Below are positions 34,803 to 45,931 of a stretch of DNA of 64,000 nucleotides, in pieces. Every line of letters begins with the position of its first letter. The stretch's first letter is position 1. The stretch is from the NCBI RefSeq assembly GCF_000003195.3, contig NC_012878.2, positions 19,320,641 to 19,384,640 on the forward strand, given 5' to 3'. The notes under the pieces were generated by a model. That model made no database searches. It was not told the origin of the DNA and was given only the letters and a program-made list of their open reading frames with translations. The position numbers and the translations under genes were made by a program. Source of the DNA: Sorghum bicolor. Lineage: Eukaryota > Streptophyta > Magnoliopsida > Poales > Poaceae.

Positions 34803-37540
34803 GTACCTAGTTTGATGGAGATAAAGATTGGGGAGTTCATGAAGCTGTCTTAGGGAACCAAGACTGTGAAGGAATAATTGCACGCTTTCAATAATCTTGC
34901 TCGTTATGCTCCAAAGTTTGTGAACACTAATGCCAATAAGGTTGCTAGCTTCTAGAGGGGCTTGAGCCCAAAGATGCTGAAGACTATGGGCACAGGGACC
35001 CGAGCCACTTTCAATGCCTACATCAGTGACTGTCTGACCGAAGAGAATAATAATAACAACTACAGTCCATCTAAGTCACGCAAGAGGGATTTTCAAGCAG
35101 GTTCGTCTCCGTCTAGGAAACCAGTGGCAGGACGCCAGTAGTATCGTCCTCCTGCCCCGGGTGCTAGGTTCTGACCGTCGCACAGAAGAAAAACAGGACA
35201 CCCAACTCAACAGAAGCCATACAAGGTAGCAGTGGCTCTAGCAAAGCCAAGGGCCAATCAAGCCGCAGCACCTGCTGCCAACACCATGACCAAGGGTCCA
35301 TGCTACAACTGCCATAAGATGGGGCACTTTGCCAAGAAATGCCCTTACCCCAAGAAGCAGCAGATGACCTACCCAGCCCGTGTGCACCACACCTCAATCG
35401 AGGAAATCCCGGAAGGAGAACCGGTAACAGCTGGTATGTTCCCTGTCAACCAACATCTTGTAGTTGTTTTGTTTGATTCCGGATCATCGCATTCATTCAT
35501 GAGCCAAGCATTTGCACAAAAACATGATCAACTAGTTACCGAGTTGGGTTGTGGTTCTTGCATCAGTTCAGCTAGGGCTGATGTGTTGACCAACAAGGTA
35601 GTAACGGGAGCAACCTTGGATATCAGCGGCCTAAGGTTTCGCGTAAACCTTGTGGTCATGCCAGGGTTAGTTCTGGATGTTATCATCGGCATGAATAAGA
35701 TTATAGATTGGGATGCAATCATAGATGCAGGTTAGAGGATTCTCTCCTTTAAGGATCCAAAAAGTGAAGGCATGTTTCAGGTCATATTACCTCTATGGTT
35801 TGACTTTGCTAGCCTCTCTCTTGCTATACAAGTGGTTCTGTTAGAGCATATACCAGTAGTCTGTGAGTTTCCAGATGTTTTTCCTAAAGAGTTACTAGGG
35901 CTTCCTCCGGAGAGAGAAGTGGAGTTTGCCATAGTGTTGATACCTGGTACAGCACCGATCTCTAGGAGACCGTACTGGATGCCACCAAATGAGCTAGTTG
36001 AATTGAAAACTCAATTGAAAGAGTTGCTGGATAAGTGTTTAATCTAGTCAAGTTCGTCCGAATGTGGTTGTCTGGCATTTTTTGTGAAGAAGAAAGATCA
36101 ATCCTTGCGCATGTGCATGGATTATCATCCGCTCAATGCTGTGACAATCAAAAACAAGTATCCTTTACCACAAATCAACATCCTATTTGATCATTTGTCT
36201 AAAGCAAAAGTATTCTCCAAGATAGATCTGATGTTAGGGTATGACCAAATAAAGATTCGACCGCAAGATATACCAAAGACTGCTTTTTCTACTAGATATG
36301 GGTTGTATGAGTATCTTGTCATGTCCTTTCGATTAACAAATGCTCCTACATACTTTATGTACCTGATGAATTTAGTCTTCATGGCACAGTTAGACAAGTT
36401 TGTCGGGGTGTTCATTGATGACATTCTAGTTTACTCAGAGAATGAGCAAGACCATGCTAAGCATCTGAGGGTTGTACTGACTCGACTAAGGGAGCATCAG
36501 TTGTATGCAAAGTTCAGTAAGTGTGAGTTTTGGCTTAAGAAGGTCCCATTCCTAGGACACATTATATCGGAATAGGGGATTGTAGTGGATCCAGCAAAAG
36601 TACAAGAGCCCATGGACTAGAAGGTCCCAACTTCTATCTCGGAAGTTTGAAGCTTTCTTGGGTTAGCTGGGTATTATCGTCGTTTCATCGTCGAATTCTC
36701 CAAGATTGCTAAGCTGATGACCAATTTGGTATAGAAGGATCATAAGTTTGCCTTGATAGAAGAGTGTGAAGTAGCCTTCTGCACCTTGCGAAAGCTACTG
36801 ACCACTGCTCCTGTTTTAGCACAGCCGGACATCGAGAAGCCATTTGATGTGTTTTGTGACGCGTCAAGAAATGGTTTGGGATGTGTGCTTATGCAAGAGG
36901 GTAGAGTCATAGCCTATGCTTTGTGTTAGTTGAGAAAACATGAAGTCAACTATCCGACACATGATCTTGAGCTTGCAGCCACTGTACATGCTCTGAAAAT
37001 TTGGAGGCATTATCTGCTTGGAAATAAGTGTCATATCTACATGGATCATAACAGCCTTAAGTACATTTTCACTCAATCCTAGTTGAATATGAGGCAACGA
37101 AGATGGTTGGAGCTGATCAAGGACTATGATCTTGAAGTCCACTACCACCCAGGCTAGGCAAATGTCATGGCAGACGGTTTAAGTCGTAAACCACACTGTC
37201 AGGTGGTCCAGCCTTTGTTCGAGGATGGGTTCAACCTAATGCATCCTGAGGTTCTATGTCATATACAGCTCAGTTGTTCACACGAAAGTCAAGATATAGA
37301 AGGCCAGAAAACAGATAAAGGTATTTCTCACATCAAGCAAAAGATCAAGAACGACACCAAAACCCAGTTTCGAGTGGATGAAAGAGGGGTACTTTGGTTT
37401 TAACATCGGTTAGTGGTTCCTAAGAATCGAGAGCTAAAGAATCGGATCATGGATGAAACACATCTTTCAAAGCTTTCCATCCACCCCAGAAGTAGTAATA
37501 TGTACCAAGATCTGAAATCTCATTTTTAGTGGACCAAGAT
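34803..37540 (+). pseudogene. Tekay gag-protease-RT-RNase H polyprotein, 5' half (element B)
   Basis: A single frame runs from the ATG-like position 34815 to element D without any frameshift but with 16 stops: TAG at 34851, 34953, 35139, 35733, 36045, 36573, 36618, 36732, 36927, 37080, 37155 and 37527; TAA at 34875 and 37401; TGA at 35172 and 36648. Domains in order: gag (NLARYAPKFVN), CCHC knuckle (CYNCHKMGHFAKKC, about 35300), protease (LFDSGSSHSF, 35470), RT ([36 protein letters not shown] at about 36410, the FxDD motif), RNase H (PFDVFCDASRNGLGCV; YHPG, ADGLSRK). The gag N-terminus is absent. Inactive by mutation. Confidence 0.9.
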
Positions 37541-38002
37541 TGTCCACGAAAGCTGGTCGGCAGTCTACCTTGGGGTATACCCACGGTAGTAGTTTATCGG
37601 TAGACGGTGCGCAAACTACGAACTCGATGGTGACGCAAGACACGGACAAGCTTTTTATCCAGGTTCGGCCGCCGAGTTGGCGTAATACCTACGTCCTGCG
37701 TCTGGTTGTATTGATTTGTGTTGAGAGAATATGATGTGTCCTAGGGGGGTCCCTTGCCCCTCCTTATATAGTCTGGAGGGCAGGGTTACAGATCTGGAAA
37801 CTATTCCTAGTCGGTTACAATTGCCATGGATAATTCGATATCAATTCCTATTCTAACCGACTAGAATCCTGCTTAATCTCCACATCTTGTTTCCTTGCGC
37901 GAAACTCCAGGTTGTCGGATCAAGCCTTGAACTCGTCTCGTAATGGGCCAAGCCTCCTGGCGGAAGTCTAGCCGTAAGGGTATAGGGGTTTATACCCCCA
38001 CA
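37541..38002 (-). repeat. 3' LTR of element D (left copy)
   Basis: Aligned with 49121-49582 without gaps, differing at 37545 (C/G), 37607 (G/A) and 37974 (G/A). The minus-strand TATATAA is at 37770-37764 (49350-49344 in the other copy). Confidence 0.95.
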
Positions 38003-38016
38003 GCTAGTCCCCGAGC
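38003..38016 (-). promoter_or_regulatory. Polypurine tract region of element D
   Basis: On the minus strand GCTCGGGGACTAGC abuts the LTR start TGTGGGGG. Copies of the same phrase recur through the adjacent 900 bases. Confidence 0.7.
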
Positions 38017-38560
38017 ACCATGTATTGTGATGTAACACGTCGTCTTGAGCTTCTTCGATCAGTGAGACTTGACGTCTTCAATAAGTGGGAAAGTCGCCCA
38101 AACAGTTGCAACAGTATTTTGACCAACTCAAAAAACAGTTGATCAACATTGACATCAAAGAAGCAGGTTGTTTGAAGAATGCATGGTGCTCTAAATTGAA
38201 AAAGATTTCTTTCCTGGTGAAGTGTGCCCACTTTACTTTTTTGAAAGGTATAAACATCAAAAAAGCAAGCATATTCACCGCAAGGTGAAGTGTGCCCACT
38301 TAGTCCCCGAGCCTGGTAGTAGGTGACGTAGGCACGTGGTGCCAGGGTCAAAATAAAAGTCCTCAAAGAAATTCTGAAACTGAGATGCATCGCCAGATGC
38401 ATCGTACCGATGTAGTCCCCGAGCTTGCTGGAAGGCGAAGTATGAGCCTTGTAGCAAGGTCTAAAAAATTGAATTTACCAGTCCGTCTACAATTGAATAG
38501 ACCAATCGACCAGCCCCCAAGCACCAAGTGCGCTCCTTAGAATTTTGTGTTGCTATACTG
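38017..38560. other. 3' untranslated region of element D with dispersed polypurine-like phrases
   Basis: No gene seen. AGTCCCCGAGC, the complement of the polypurine core, recurs at about 38303 and 38416, and a variant at 38510. Two of the copies are each preceded by GTGAAGTGTGCCCACTT-like sequence (38218 and 38286). Confidence 0.6.
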
Positions 38561-38890
38561 TACGACCAGTCCCCGAGCATCGAGTGCTCGGTGGTCGGTG
38601 CAGGCTTTAAAGCTTCGAGCTGATAGACTGGACGACTAGTCCCCGAGCGTCGAGTACTCGGTGGTCGGTGCAGTCCTTGAAGCTTCGAGCTGATAGACTG
38701 GACGACCAGTCCCCGAGCGTCGAGTACTCGGTGATCGGTGCAGTCTTTGAAGTTCCGAGCTGATAGACTGGGCGACCAGTCCCCGAGCGTCGAGTGCTCG
38801 GTGGTCGGTGCAGTCCTTGAAGTTCCGAGCTGATAGACTGGGCGACCAGTCCCCGAGCGTCGAGTGCTCGGTGGTCGGTGCAGTCCTTGG
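38561..38890. repeat. 70-bp tandem repeat array (about 4.7 copies) in the element D 3' region
   Basis: Units begin at 38561, 38631, 38701, 38771 and 38841, exactly 70 bases apart. Each contains CGACCAGTCCCCGAGC (one copy CGACTAGT), GTCGAGT.CTCGGTGGTCGG and TGATAGACTGG. The array contains both the element motif CGACCAG and the polypurine-like core. Tandem repeats in the 3' untranslated region are known in Tat/Ogre-type elements and have been linked to satellite origin. Confidence 0.92.
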
Positions 38891-39177
38891 ATTGTTGACT
38901 CTCTGGCATATGTGTGTTCTTGTTTTTGAAAAGATCTTTCCAGTTAAAGTTGACGTGACGAGACCTCCTGACGGGGTGTCAGATGGATGCATGAAAAATT
39001 GCGCCTGGCAACTGTGCAGCCGCCCTTTGCATGGTTTGAGAAAAGGAAACCATCAATTGGTACGAAAACTCCGCCGCATTAATTGTCTATAATCATTGTA
39101 AACCGAAACGCCGCATCCGCCGCATGGCCCGCCCACTTCCCGAGAATACGGGAAGTGGGAGAGGTGGAGTTGCGGGT

Positions 39178-39186
39178 TATAAGAGC
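39178..39186 (+). promoter_or_regulatory. TATA-like box of the antisense gene in element D
   Basis: TTATAAGAG lies about 115 bases before the start codon at 39296, in a GC-richer context. Confidence 0.5.
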
Positions 39187-39295
39187 CTGACAGTTCCGCC
39201 TGTACTGCTTACCCTGCCATTGCCTTCAAGCCTTCCGCTCTCGCCTCCTTCAACCACCTGCATCTTCCTAACTCAAGCCCACTTTCGCACCTCCA

Positions 39296-42200
39296 ATGGC
39301 GAAGAGCGACTCCAAGAAGAGGGCCGAACTGATGGCCAAGGAGTGGAAAAAGTCCCGCAGCACCACGAAATCTCTTGGTGACCTCGTCGATATGGGGCTT
39401 CTGCACAGCCCGGAGCTCGGCGGCTGGAGGGCACCGGAGGGGGAGAGCTACCCCGACCCCCACGCCGGTGAGATCGTCGTATTTGAAGATTTCATTAATA
39501 GGGGCTTTGGTGTTCCTGTTCATCCTTTTCTTCAAGGTCTTCTTTTGTATTATGAGATCGGAATTTGCAATCTGCACCCGAACTCAATTCTCCTCATTTC
39601 CACTTTTATCCACCTGTGCGAGGCCTATGTTGGCATAGAGCCGCACTTCGATCTTTTTCGGTATCTTTTCTGCTTGAGGAAGAAGGGAGCAGTTGGAGGC
39701 TCCAAGGTTGCAGGTGGAGTATACCTCAACCTTCGTGATGGGATGAAGAATCGCTACCTGCACTGTCCATGGAACACTTCCTTGACCGAATGGTACAGGA
39801 AGTGGTTCTACATCAGGGAGGAACCGGGCAGCTCCACGTTCTGCGACGTGGGATACATTCCTGAGAAGAGGATGAGCTGGACCGACCGCCCAGAGTTCAA
39901 CGGTCCAGTGGCGGATCTCATGAAGCTGATCGACTGGTCGCGCCTGGACGGGCTTGGCGTGGTCGGCAACTTCATTTGTCGTCGGGTGATGCCCTGCCAG
40001 AAGAGGGTGCACTCGGCGTACGAGTATGCCGGAAGCGTGGACCCGACCAGGATGCGGTCGGAGATCTTGGAGAAAGCGGAGGTACAACAGCTGTTGAACG
40101 AGCTGTTTAACTTCGCGGACGGAGGCTTCATTCGTGGCAGTGATCGGGTGCAAGCCTTCAAGTTAGGACGACCAGCACCAAAGGTATGTAGCAGATTATT
40201 TTGTTTTAGCATTCGTATATCGTGTGCAGCTGACTCATCTCTGTTGCTTTTTGCAGATCGGCGATGTCGACCGGTGCACAGTGTATGTATCTCTGGCACC
40301 GGGGATGGAAAATCCTGCGGGAGAAGACCCGCCAGAGGAGGACGCTGCTCGGTGTACTCATTACATCAGCAGTGAGGAGGACCAAGCCCGCCCCGTCCCG
40401 ACCTCCGAGGAGAGGGTAGCGGGGAAGAGGCCATTGCCGGCAGATCCCTTGCAGACACCGGAGCTGCCGGCAGATCTACCGGCGGAGAGCAGCCAAGCAC
40501 CGAAGCGTCGTCGGCTCGTGCGGATCGTTGACGACGACGACGACGACGTCGAGGAGGCTGCGCCGTCGTTGGTCCGACGGCCTCGGAGCCGCCCAGATAA
40601 TACGCCGGCCGCTACTGATCGAGTTGCCAGCGACCCCCCTGCACCGCAAGTTGTCGAGATGGGGGCGCAGGTGCCAACCGGCCGGGCGAGGAGGAGGTTC
40701 ACCGTGACCCACCGCCGATCAGACCTGTAAGTGTTCGACTTACGTATTTTGGACTCCTCTTTGTTTTTTTTTTTGAAATTACACTTTTGTTCCTGTAGTG
40801 CGGCGTCGGATGTCGACCCCGGCCAGGCTACCAGCCAGGGGACGTGCGAGCCTGTCCGCGCTGCTGAAGATACAGCCCCCCAGACCACAGAGCAGCCTAC
40901 AGCTGCAGTCGCGCCTGGGAGCACCGAGGGGCTCCCGACCGCGGCACCGACTACGACAGGCAGCCCGACCAGGGCTGAAGAGGCTCCCCCAGCTGGCTCC
41001 ATAGAAGAGGAGGGAAGATCCCCGACCGCTCCTCCTGCCGGGGGGAGTGAAGTCCCCACGCCACCCCGAGCGGGAACCTCTTCGGCTGCAGGCTCCCCAG
41101 GTCTGGTCCGAGGGCCAGTAATACTTGGGACCACCACCGGGGGTGGCACAGCGCAGGAGGAGGAAACCCGGGCGGCCTCCGATGACGAGGTGGAAGAGAT
41201 TGAGGGTCGTCCCCGTGATGGCCGCCAACACGTTTATGTGTGGCGCCAACGCGGGGATCAGTTTATCGGGCATGAGGAGCTCGCCAAGACCGAGGAGGCC
41301 GCCAGGGTGGAGCGCGCGGCCAAGCGCCTCGTCGACGAAGTCAAGGTAAGCGGTTTTTTGTACTGTTGCACATTGTATGCCTTGTCTTGCATGGTCGTTA
41401 TATGCCCGCTTTGTAGGGCGCAATGAAAACGGCAAAGTACCGGAAACGGTGCTTTGACCAGATAGAAGGCGTCGTGGCCGAGAACAAGGCCCTTGCCGCA
41501 GAGGTAGACCGGCTGCGGTCGGAAGTCGGGGAGAAGGTGGCCGAGATGAGTGCCCAAGAGGAGTGTCGTCTCGACCTCACTCGTCGCTTGGCCGACCAGT
41601 ACCGGCAGCGAGAAGGTTAGTTACACGCTCCGAGTAGCTTTGCGTACTTGTGTAGTTTGCTTTACTGACCAGTTTATGATTCATGCAGACTTGGAGGAGG
41701 AGGTGGCGCGCCTCCGACAAGAGAAGGAGCAGCTCAGCCAACAGCTTGCCGGTGCGCTGGAGTCCGGACGGCGAGCAGGAGAGGAATTGGGTCGAAAGGA
41801 CCGGGAATTATCTGGTAATGGGTGCCGCCTTGCTAGCTGCTGCTTGTCGCCGTTTTGTTTGTTTGATATGACGAAAATAACGCTTTGTTTCATTTGCAGT
41901 GCTCAAGGTGAACGCCAAGAAGCACCTGGATGATCTGATCAAGGACCGGGACTCCTAGAAGGTCAACTGTTGCAGGATATGGAAAGGAGTGTCCCCGGTC
42001 CTAGACCTGATCAGTCCCGAGCTCCCGGAGAGCCAGCCCCGCGCGCCGCAGTTGACCCCGGTCGAGAAGGCGTTGGCGTGGGACTGGCCCCAGCAGTTCA
42101 TGAAGGACGCCGGGGAGTTTGCCGGCGCGCACGTCCTCAGCATGGTGCGCGCCCACTACCCCCTGGTCGACTTGAGCAGGCTGGAGAAGGGGTACCCGAA

Positions 42201-42471
42201 GGAAGTCGGTCCACAGGAAGCGGACGAGCTTCGGGGTAGTCTGCTGGACTTGTCGTCGACAGTGATCGGCGACATCAATCTGTGCGGAACGGCCACTCCC
42301 CCCGACCAGCCGAGTTCAGATAGGTCGGCCAGGGAGTTGTCGGGCGTGTCCGTTGCGGGAGATGGGCGGTCGACGCCTGCGGTCTCGACCAGCCAGGCGC
42401 CGGTGGCCCCGACCCCTTCGTCCGGGCAGCAGGGCCAGGCGGGTGATCAGCCCGAGCAGCTAGGCCAATAG
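39296..42471 (+). pseudogene. Antisense gene of element D: Transposase_28 (putative gypsy-type) protein, six exons
   Basis: Exons by GT-AG and frame continuity: 39296-40183, 40257-40726, 40799-41345, 41417-41615, 41689-41814, 41900-42471. Exon 1 begins MAKSDSKKRAELM and carries the PF04195-type domain (NRGFGVPVHPFLQGLLLYYE, LHPNSILLISTFIHLCEAYV, EWYRKWFYIREE). Exons 2-3 are acidic and Pro/Thr-rich with a basic patch (PKRRRLV) and an Asp run; exons 4-5 form a Glu/Arg-rich coiled coil; exon 6 ends with an acidic/Ser-rich tail at TAG 42469. One in-frame TAG at 41956 would remove about 170 residues. The product may act in the nucleus (basic patch; inferred); its function is unknown. It lies inside LTRs of an element transcribed the other way, so it is not a host gene. 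Confidence 0.87.
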
Positions 42472-42761
42472 AGTAGTCTGTAGAAATAGACTAGTGTCTG
42501 CCCGTCAGGGTATTTATTGTAAACTTTGTATGTAAAGTTTGTAATAAAGTTTGCTTTTTTGTCATGACTGTTGTTTTGAGCGCTGTAAGATTATCTGAGT
42601 GACGTGTCACCGTATTCGTCTTGGTAGTCGTTAAGAGCATCCATTGCAGGAGTTTTGCCGAGTGCTGTGACAAGATATAGGCAAAAAAATAGAGAATTTC
42701 ATTATCAACAATTATGAGACACTTACAAGGGAAAGTTATTAAAACTTTATGGATAGAAACG
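42472..42761. other. Spacer between the convergent antisense gene and pol in element D
   Basis: AT-rich, contains TTTGTAATAAAGTTTGC at about 42537, a plausible polyadenylation region (AATAAA) for the plus-strand gene. No gene seen. Confidence 0.5.
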
Positions 42762-44126
42762 TCACAGTTTGTCTATGTGCCAAGAGTTAGGCACTCGTGT
42801 TCCGTCTGGGTATGCCAATCTGTAGGACGTAGGTCGTGTGACCTCGGTCACCACAAAGGGTCCTTCCCAGGGAGTGGATAGCTTGTGCATTCCCTCCTGG
42901 CTTGTTTTCCATCGAAGTACCAGATCGCCGACCACGAAGGAACGGTCCTTGACGTTCCTGTTGTGGTATCGCCTGACTGCCGCGAGATACTTAGCTGTTC
43001 GGAGACACGAATCTAAACGCTTTTCCTCCATGCAATTGATTTCGAGTTCTGTGGCGTTGTCAGCGGTCGCCTGGTCGAAGTGTTCGATTCTGGGAGATCC
43101 AAAGTGTATGTCAGACGGCAGGACCGCCTCTGCGCCGTATACCATGAAGTAGGGAGACACCCCTGTGTTTCGACTGGTCTGAGTTCGGAGGCCCCAGACC
43201 ACTACCGGCAATTCTTTCATCCATTGACCGGGTGCTCTGTCGTTTTCGGTGTACAACCTTTTCTTTAGGGCGTCAACGATCATTCTGTTAGCACGTTCCA
43301 CTTGACCGTTGGCACGTGGATGTGCCACTGACACGTATTTTATGACTATGCCTCTGTCATCGCAGAAGTCCCAAAAAGTGGTGCCAGTAAACTGAGTGCC
43401 CAGGTCGGTGATTATGCTGTTCGGGATGCCGAATCTGTGTATGATTTGATTGAGGAACTCCACAGCTTTCTCGGAGGTTGCCTTGACCAGAGGCATGTAT
43501 TCAATCCACTTGGAGAACTTGTCGATTAACACGAAAACAAACTTGAAATTGCCCGGGGCTGGTTTAAATGGCCCGATCATGTCAAGCCCCCAGCAAGCAA
43601 AGGGCCAAGACGACGGGATGGTTTGAATTTCGTGGGCAGGTACGTGGGTCCTCTTAGCGAAAAACTGGCATCCTTCACAATGCCGAACCAGTTTTTCTGC
43701 GTCGCCGACCGCGGTTGGCCAATAAAAACCTACTCGGAAAGCCTTTCCGACCAGCGTTCTGGATGCGGCGTGATTGCCGCAGGATCCAGCATGTATGTCC
43801 TCTAAGAGCTTGATACCATCATCTTGGGGTATGCACTTGAGCAGTACTTCGGAGCTTGCGTTTTTCCGCATGAGTGTGCCGTCGACCAGGATGTAGTTCT
43901 TTGATCGTCGAATGAGGCGCTCGTTCTCTGTTTTGTCCTGAACGCCTGTCCCGTCCGATATGTATTTGATGAACGGGGTACGCCAGTCATGCCCACCGGT
44001 TGTCGGAGTGGCGTCGTCTATGAGCATTGCCTCGGTGGGCTGCTTGTCGACCAGGGAGGAGCCTACGCTCGGCTCGTGGATGTCCTGGACGAAAATACCC
44101 CGCGGGATCTGGGCCCGAGATGAGCC
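42762..44126 (-). pseudogene. Tat integrase (element D pol, 3' part)
   Basis: Open from about 44120 to the stop at 42762, but in a different frame from the RNase H section upstream because of a one-base frameshift near 44126. It has the HHCC zinc finger (HAGSCGNH ... CEGC, about 43830-43665), catalytic Asp in LDMIGPF (about 43580), second Asp in TDLGTQF (about 43405; Leu where Asn is usual), catalytic Glu in NGQVERAN (about 43300), and a C-terminal domain ending WHIDKL. It would join element cDNA to target DNA. Apart from the frame break the domain looks intact. Confidence 0.9.
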
Positions 44127-45931
44127 TAACTCGACAACGCATCTGCTGCTTGGTTCTTATCCCGGACCACGTGGATGTACTCTATGCCGTAGAAGTTGGT
44201 TTCCCATTTGCGAATTTCTTTGCAGTAGAGATCCATCTTCTCGTGGGTTGCGTCCGACTCCTTGTTGAGCTGGTTGATGACCAAAGCGGAGTCGCCATAA
44301 ACATAGAGGCGCTTGACTCCCAGCTCGACGGCTAGTCTTATGCCATGCAAGCATGCTTCGTATTCGGCGACGTTGTTTGACGCCGGAAAAAGGATCCGAA
44401 GGACGTAACGCAGTTTGTCCTTGTTGGGTGATACGAACAGTATCCCAGCGCCGGCACCGTTGATGTTCAAGGACCCGTCAAAAAACATTGACCAGTGGTC
44501 TGAGACATCGGGAACGGAAGGCTCGTTGAGATCCGTCCATTCAGCAATGAAATCGACCAGGGCCTGAGACTTGACAGTGGTGCGACTCTGGAACTCCAGG
44601 GAAAATGGACATAATTCCATTGCCCATTTCACGATTCTGCCATTGGCGTCTTTATTGCGCAGGATGTCCCCGAGAGGGAAACTGGTTGTCACCAGGACTC
44701 GATGGCCGTCGAAGTAGTGCTTCAGCTTTCTTGACGTTATTAGAATGGCGTATATGAGCTTCTGTATTTGTGGATACCTGGCCTTGGACTCGTTTAAGAC
44801 TTCACTTATGAAGTAAACTGGTCTCTGGACCTTGTAGGCGTGACCTGGTTCACCTCGCTCGACCACTATTGCCGTGGAGACAACCCTGTCGGTTGCAGCA
44901 ATGTAAAGGAGTAGGTCTTCATTGGGCTGAGGCGCTGTAAGGACAGGTGGTGAAGTGAGGAAGGTCTTAAGCTGGTTGAATGCGGTGTCGGCTTCTTCTG
45001 TCCAAGAAAATTTTTCCGACGCTTTTAACAGCTTAAAGAAAGGGAGGCCTTTTTCTCCTAGCCTTGAGATGAAGCGACTGAGGGCGGCCATACATCCTGT
45101 TAGCTTTTGGATATCCTTTACGTTCTTCGGTGGTCGCATGTCGAGTACCGCCTTTACTTTTGAAGGGTTTGGTCGTATGCCGTCGCGACTGACAACGTTG
45201 CCGAGCAGTAGACTGGAAGGAACGCCGAAAATGCATTTCTTGGGGTTGAGCTTCCACTTGTACCTATTAAGTGCCTTGAAGGTTCGGTCTAAGTTGTCGA
45301 TTAGGGTGCTCGCGTCCCTTGTTTTTACGACCACGTCGTCCACATAGGCCTCGACGAGGTCATCACGAATCTCGTCGTGGAGGCATTGCTGGATGGCCCT
45401 TTGATAAGTGGCTCCAGCGTTTTTGAGTCCGAAAGACATGGTCGTGTAGCAGTATGCGCTGAAGGGTGTGATAAAGGATGTTTTGATCTGATCTTCTTCC
45501 TTTAGCGAGATCTGGTGATAACCAGAGTAGCAGTCTAGAAAGGAGAGGAGTTCGCATCCGGCCATTGAGTCGACCACCTCGTCGATGCGAGGGAGACCAA
45601 AAGGATCTTTAGGACAGTGTTTGTTGAGATCAGTGTAATCAACGCACATTCTCCATTTATTATTCTTTTTGCGTACAAGAACCGGATTGGCGAGCCAATC
45701 GGGGTGATACACTTCTTTTATGAATCCGGCTGCTAGAAGCCGTGTTATTTCTGTCCTAATAGCCTCCTTTTTGTCACGAGCGAACCGTCGCAGTTTTTGC
45801 TTGATTGGTCTTGCGGTCTTCGAGACATTTAAGGAGTGCTTGATCAGGTTTCGTGGGACACCGGGCATGTCTGCTGGTTTCCATGCGAAAACGCTCACGT
45901 TGTCCCTTAGAAACCTGACGAGCGCGTCTTC
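44126..45931 (-). pseudogene. Tat RT plus dual RNase H (element D pol, 5' part)
   Basis: In the same frame as gag-protease, from which it is separated by one TAG (45934-45932). RT motifs: [38 protein letters not shown] (the YVDD catalytic pair, about 45335). First RNase H is degenerate ([10 protein letters not shown]), as is usual in Tat. The second RNase H is complete: FFDGS, AEYEA, YGDSA and QAADALS give the Asp-Glu-Asp-Asp set (44485-44130). Two RNase H domains are diagnostic of the Tat lineage. The frame breaks after ADALSS. Confidence 0.92.

Noticed and set aside
38607..38909. Repeat protein encoded by the 70-bp array
   Set aside because: 70 is not a multiple of three, so the frame changes each unit; the translation is a by-product of the DNA repeat.
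40361..41149. 262-codon minus-strand open frame in element D
   Set aside because: Shadow of exons 2-3 of the antisense gene; low-complexity Gly/Ser/Arg translation with no motif.
39296..42471. Transposase_28 gene as a DNA transposon
   Set aside because: No terminal inverted repeats flank it; it sits antisense inside a complete LTR element. The domain name is historical and does not show cut-and-paste activity.
44027..45931. Element D as an intact autonomous element
   Set aside because: A TAG at 45932-45934 and a frameshift near 44126 break pol, so this copy is not coding-intact although it is young.
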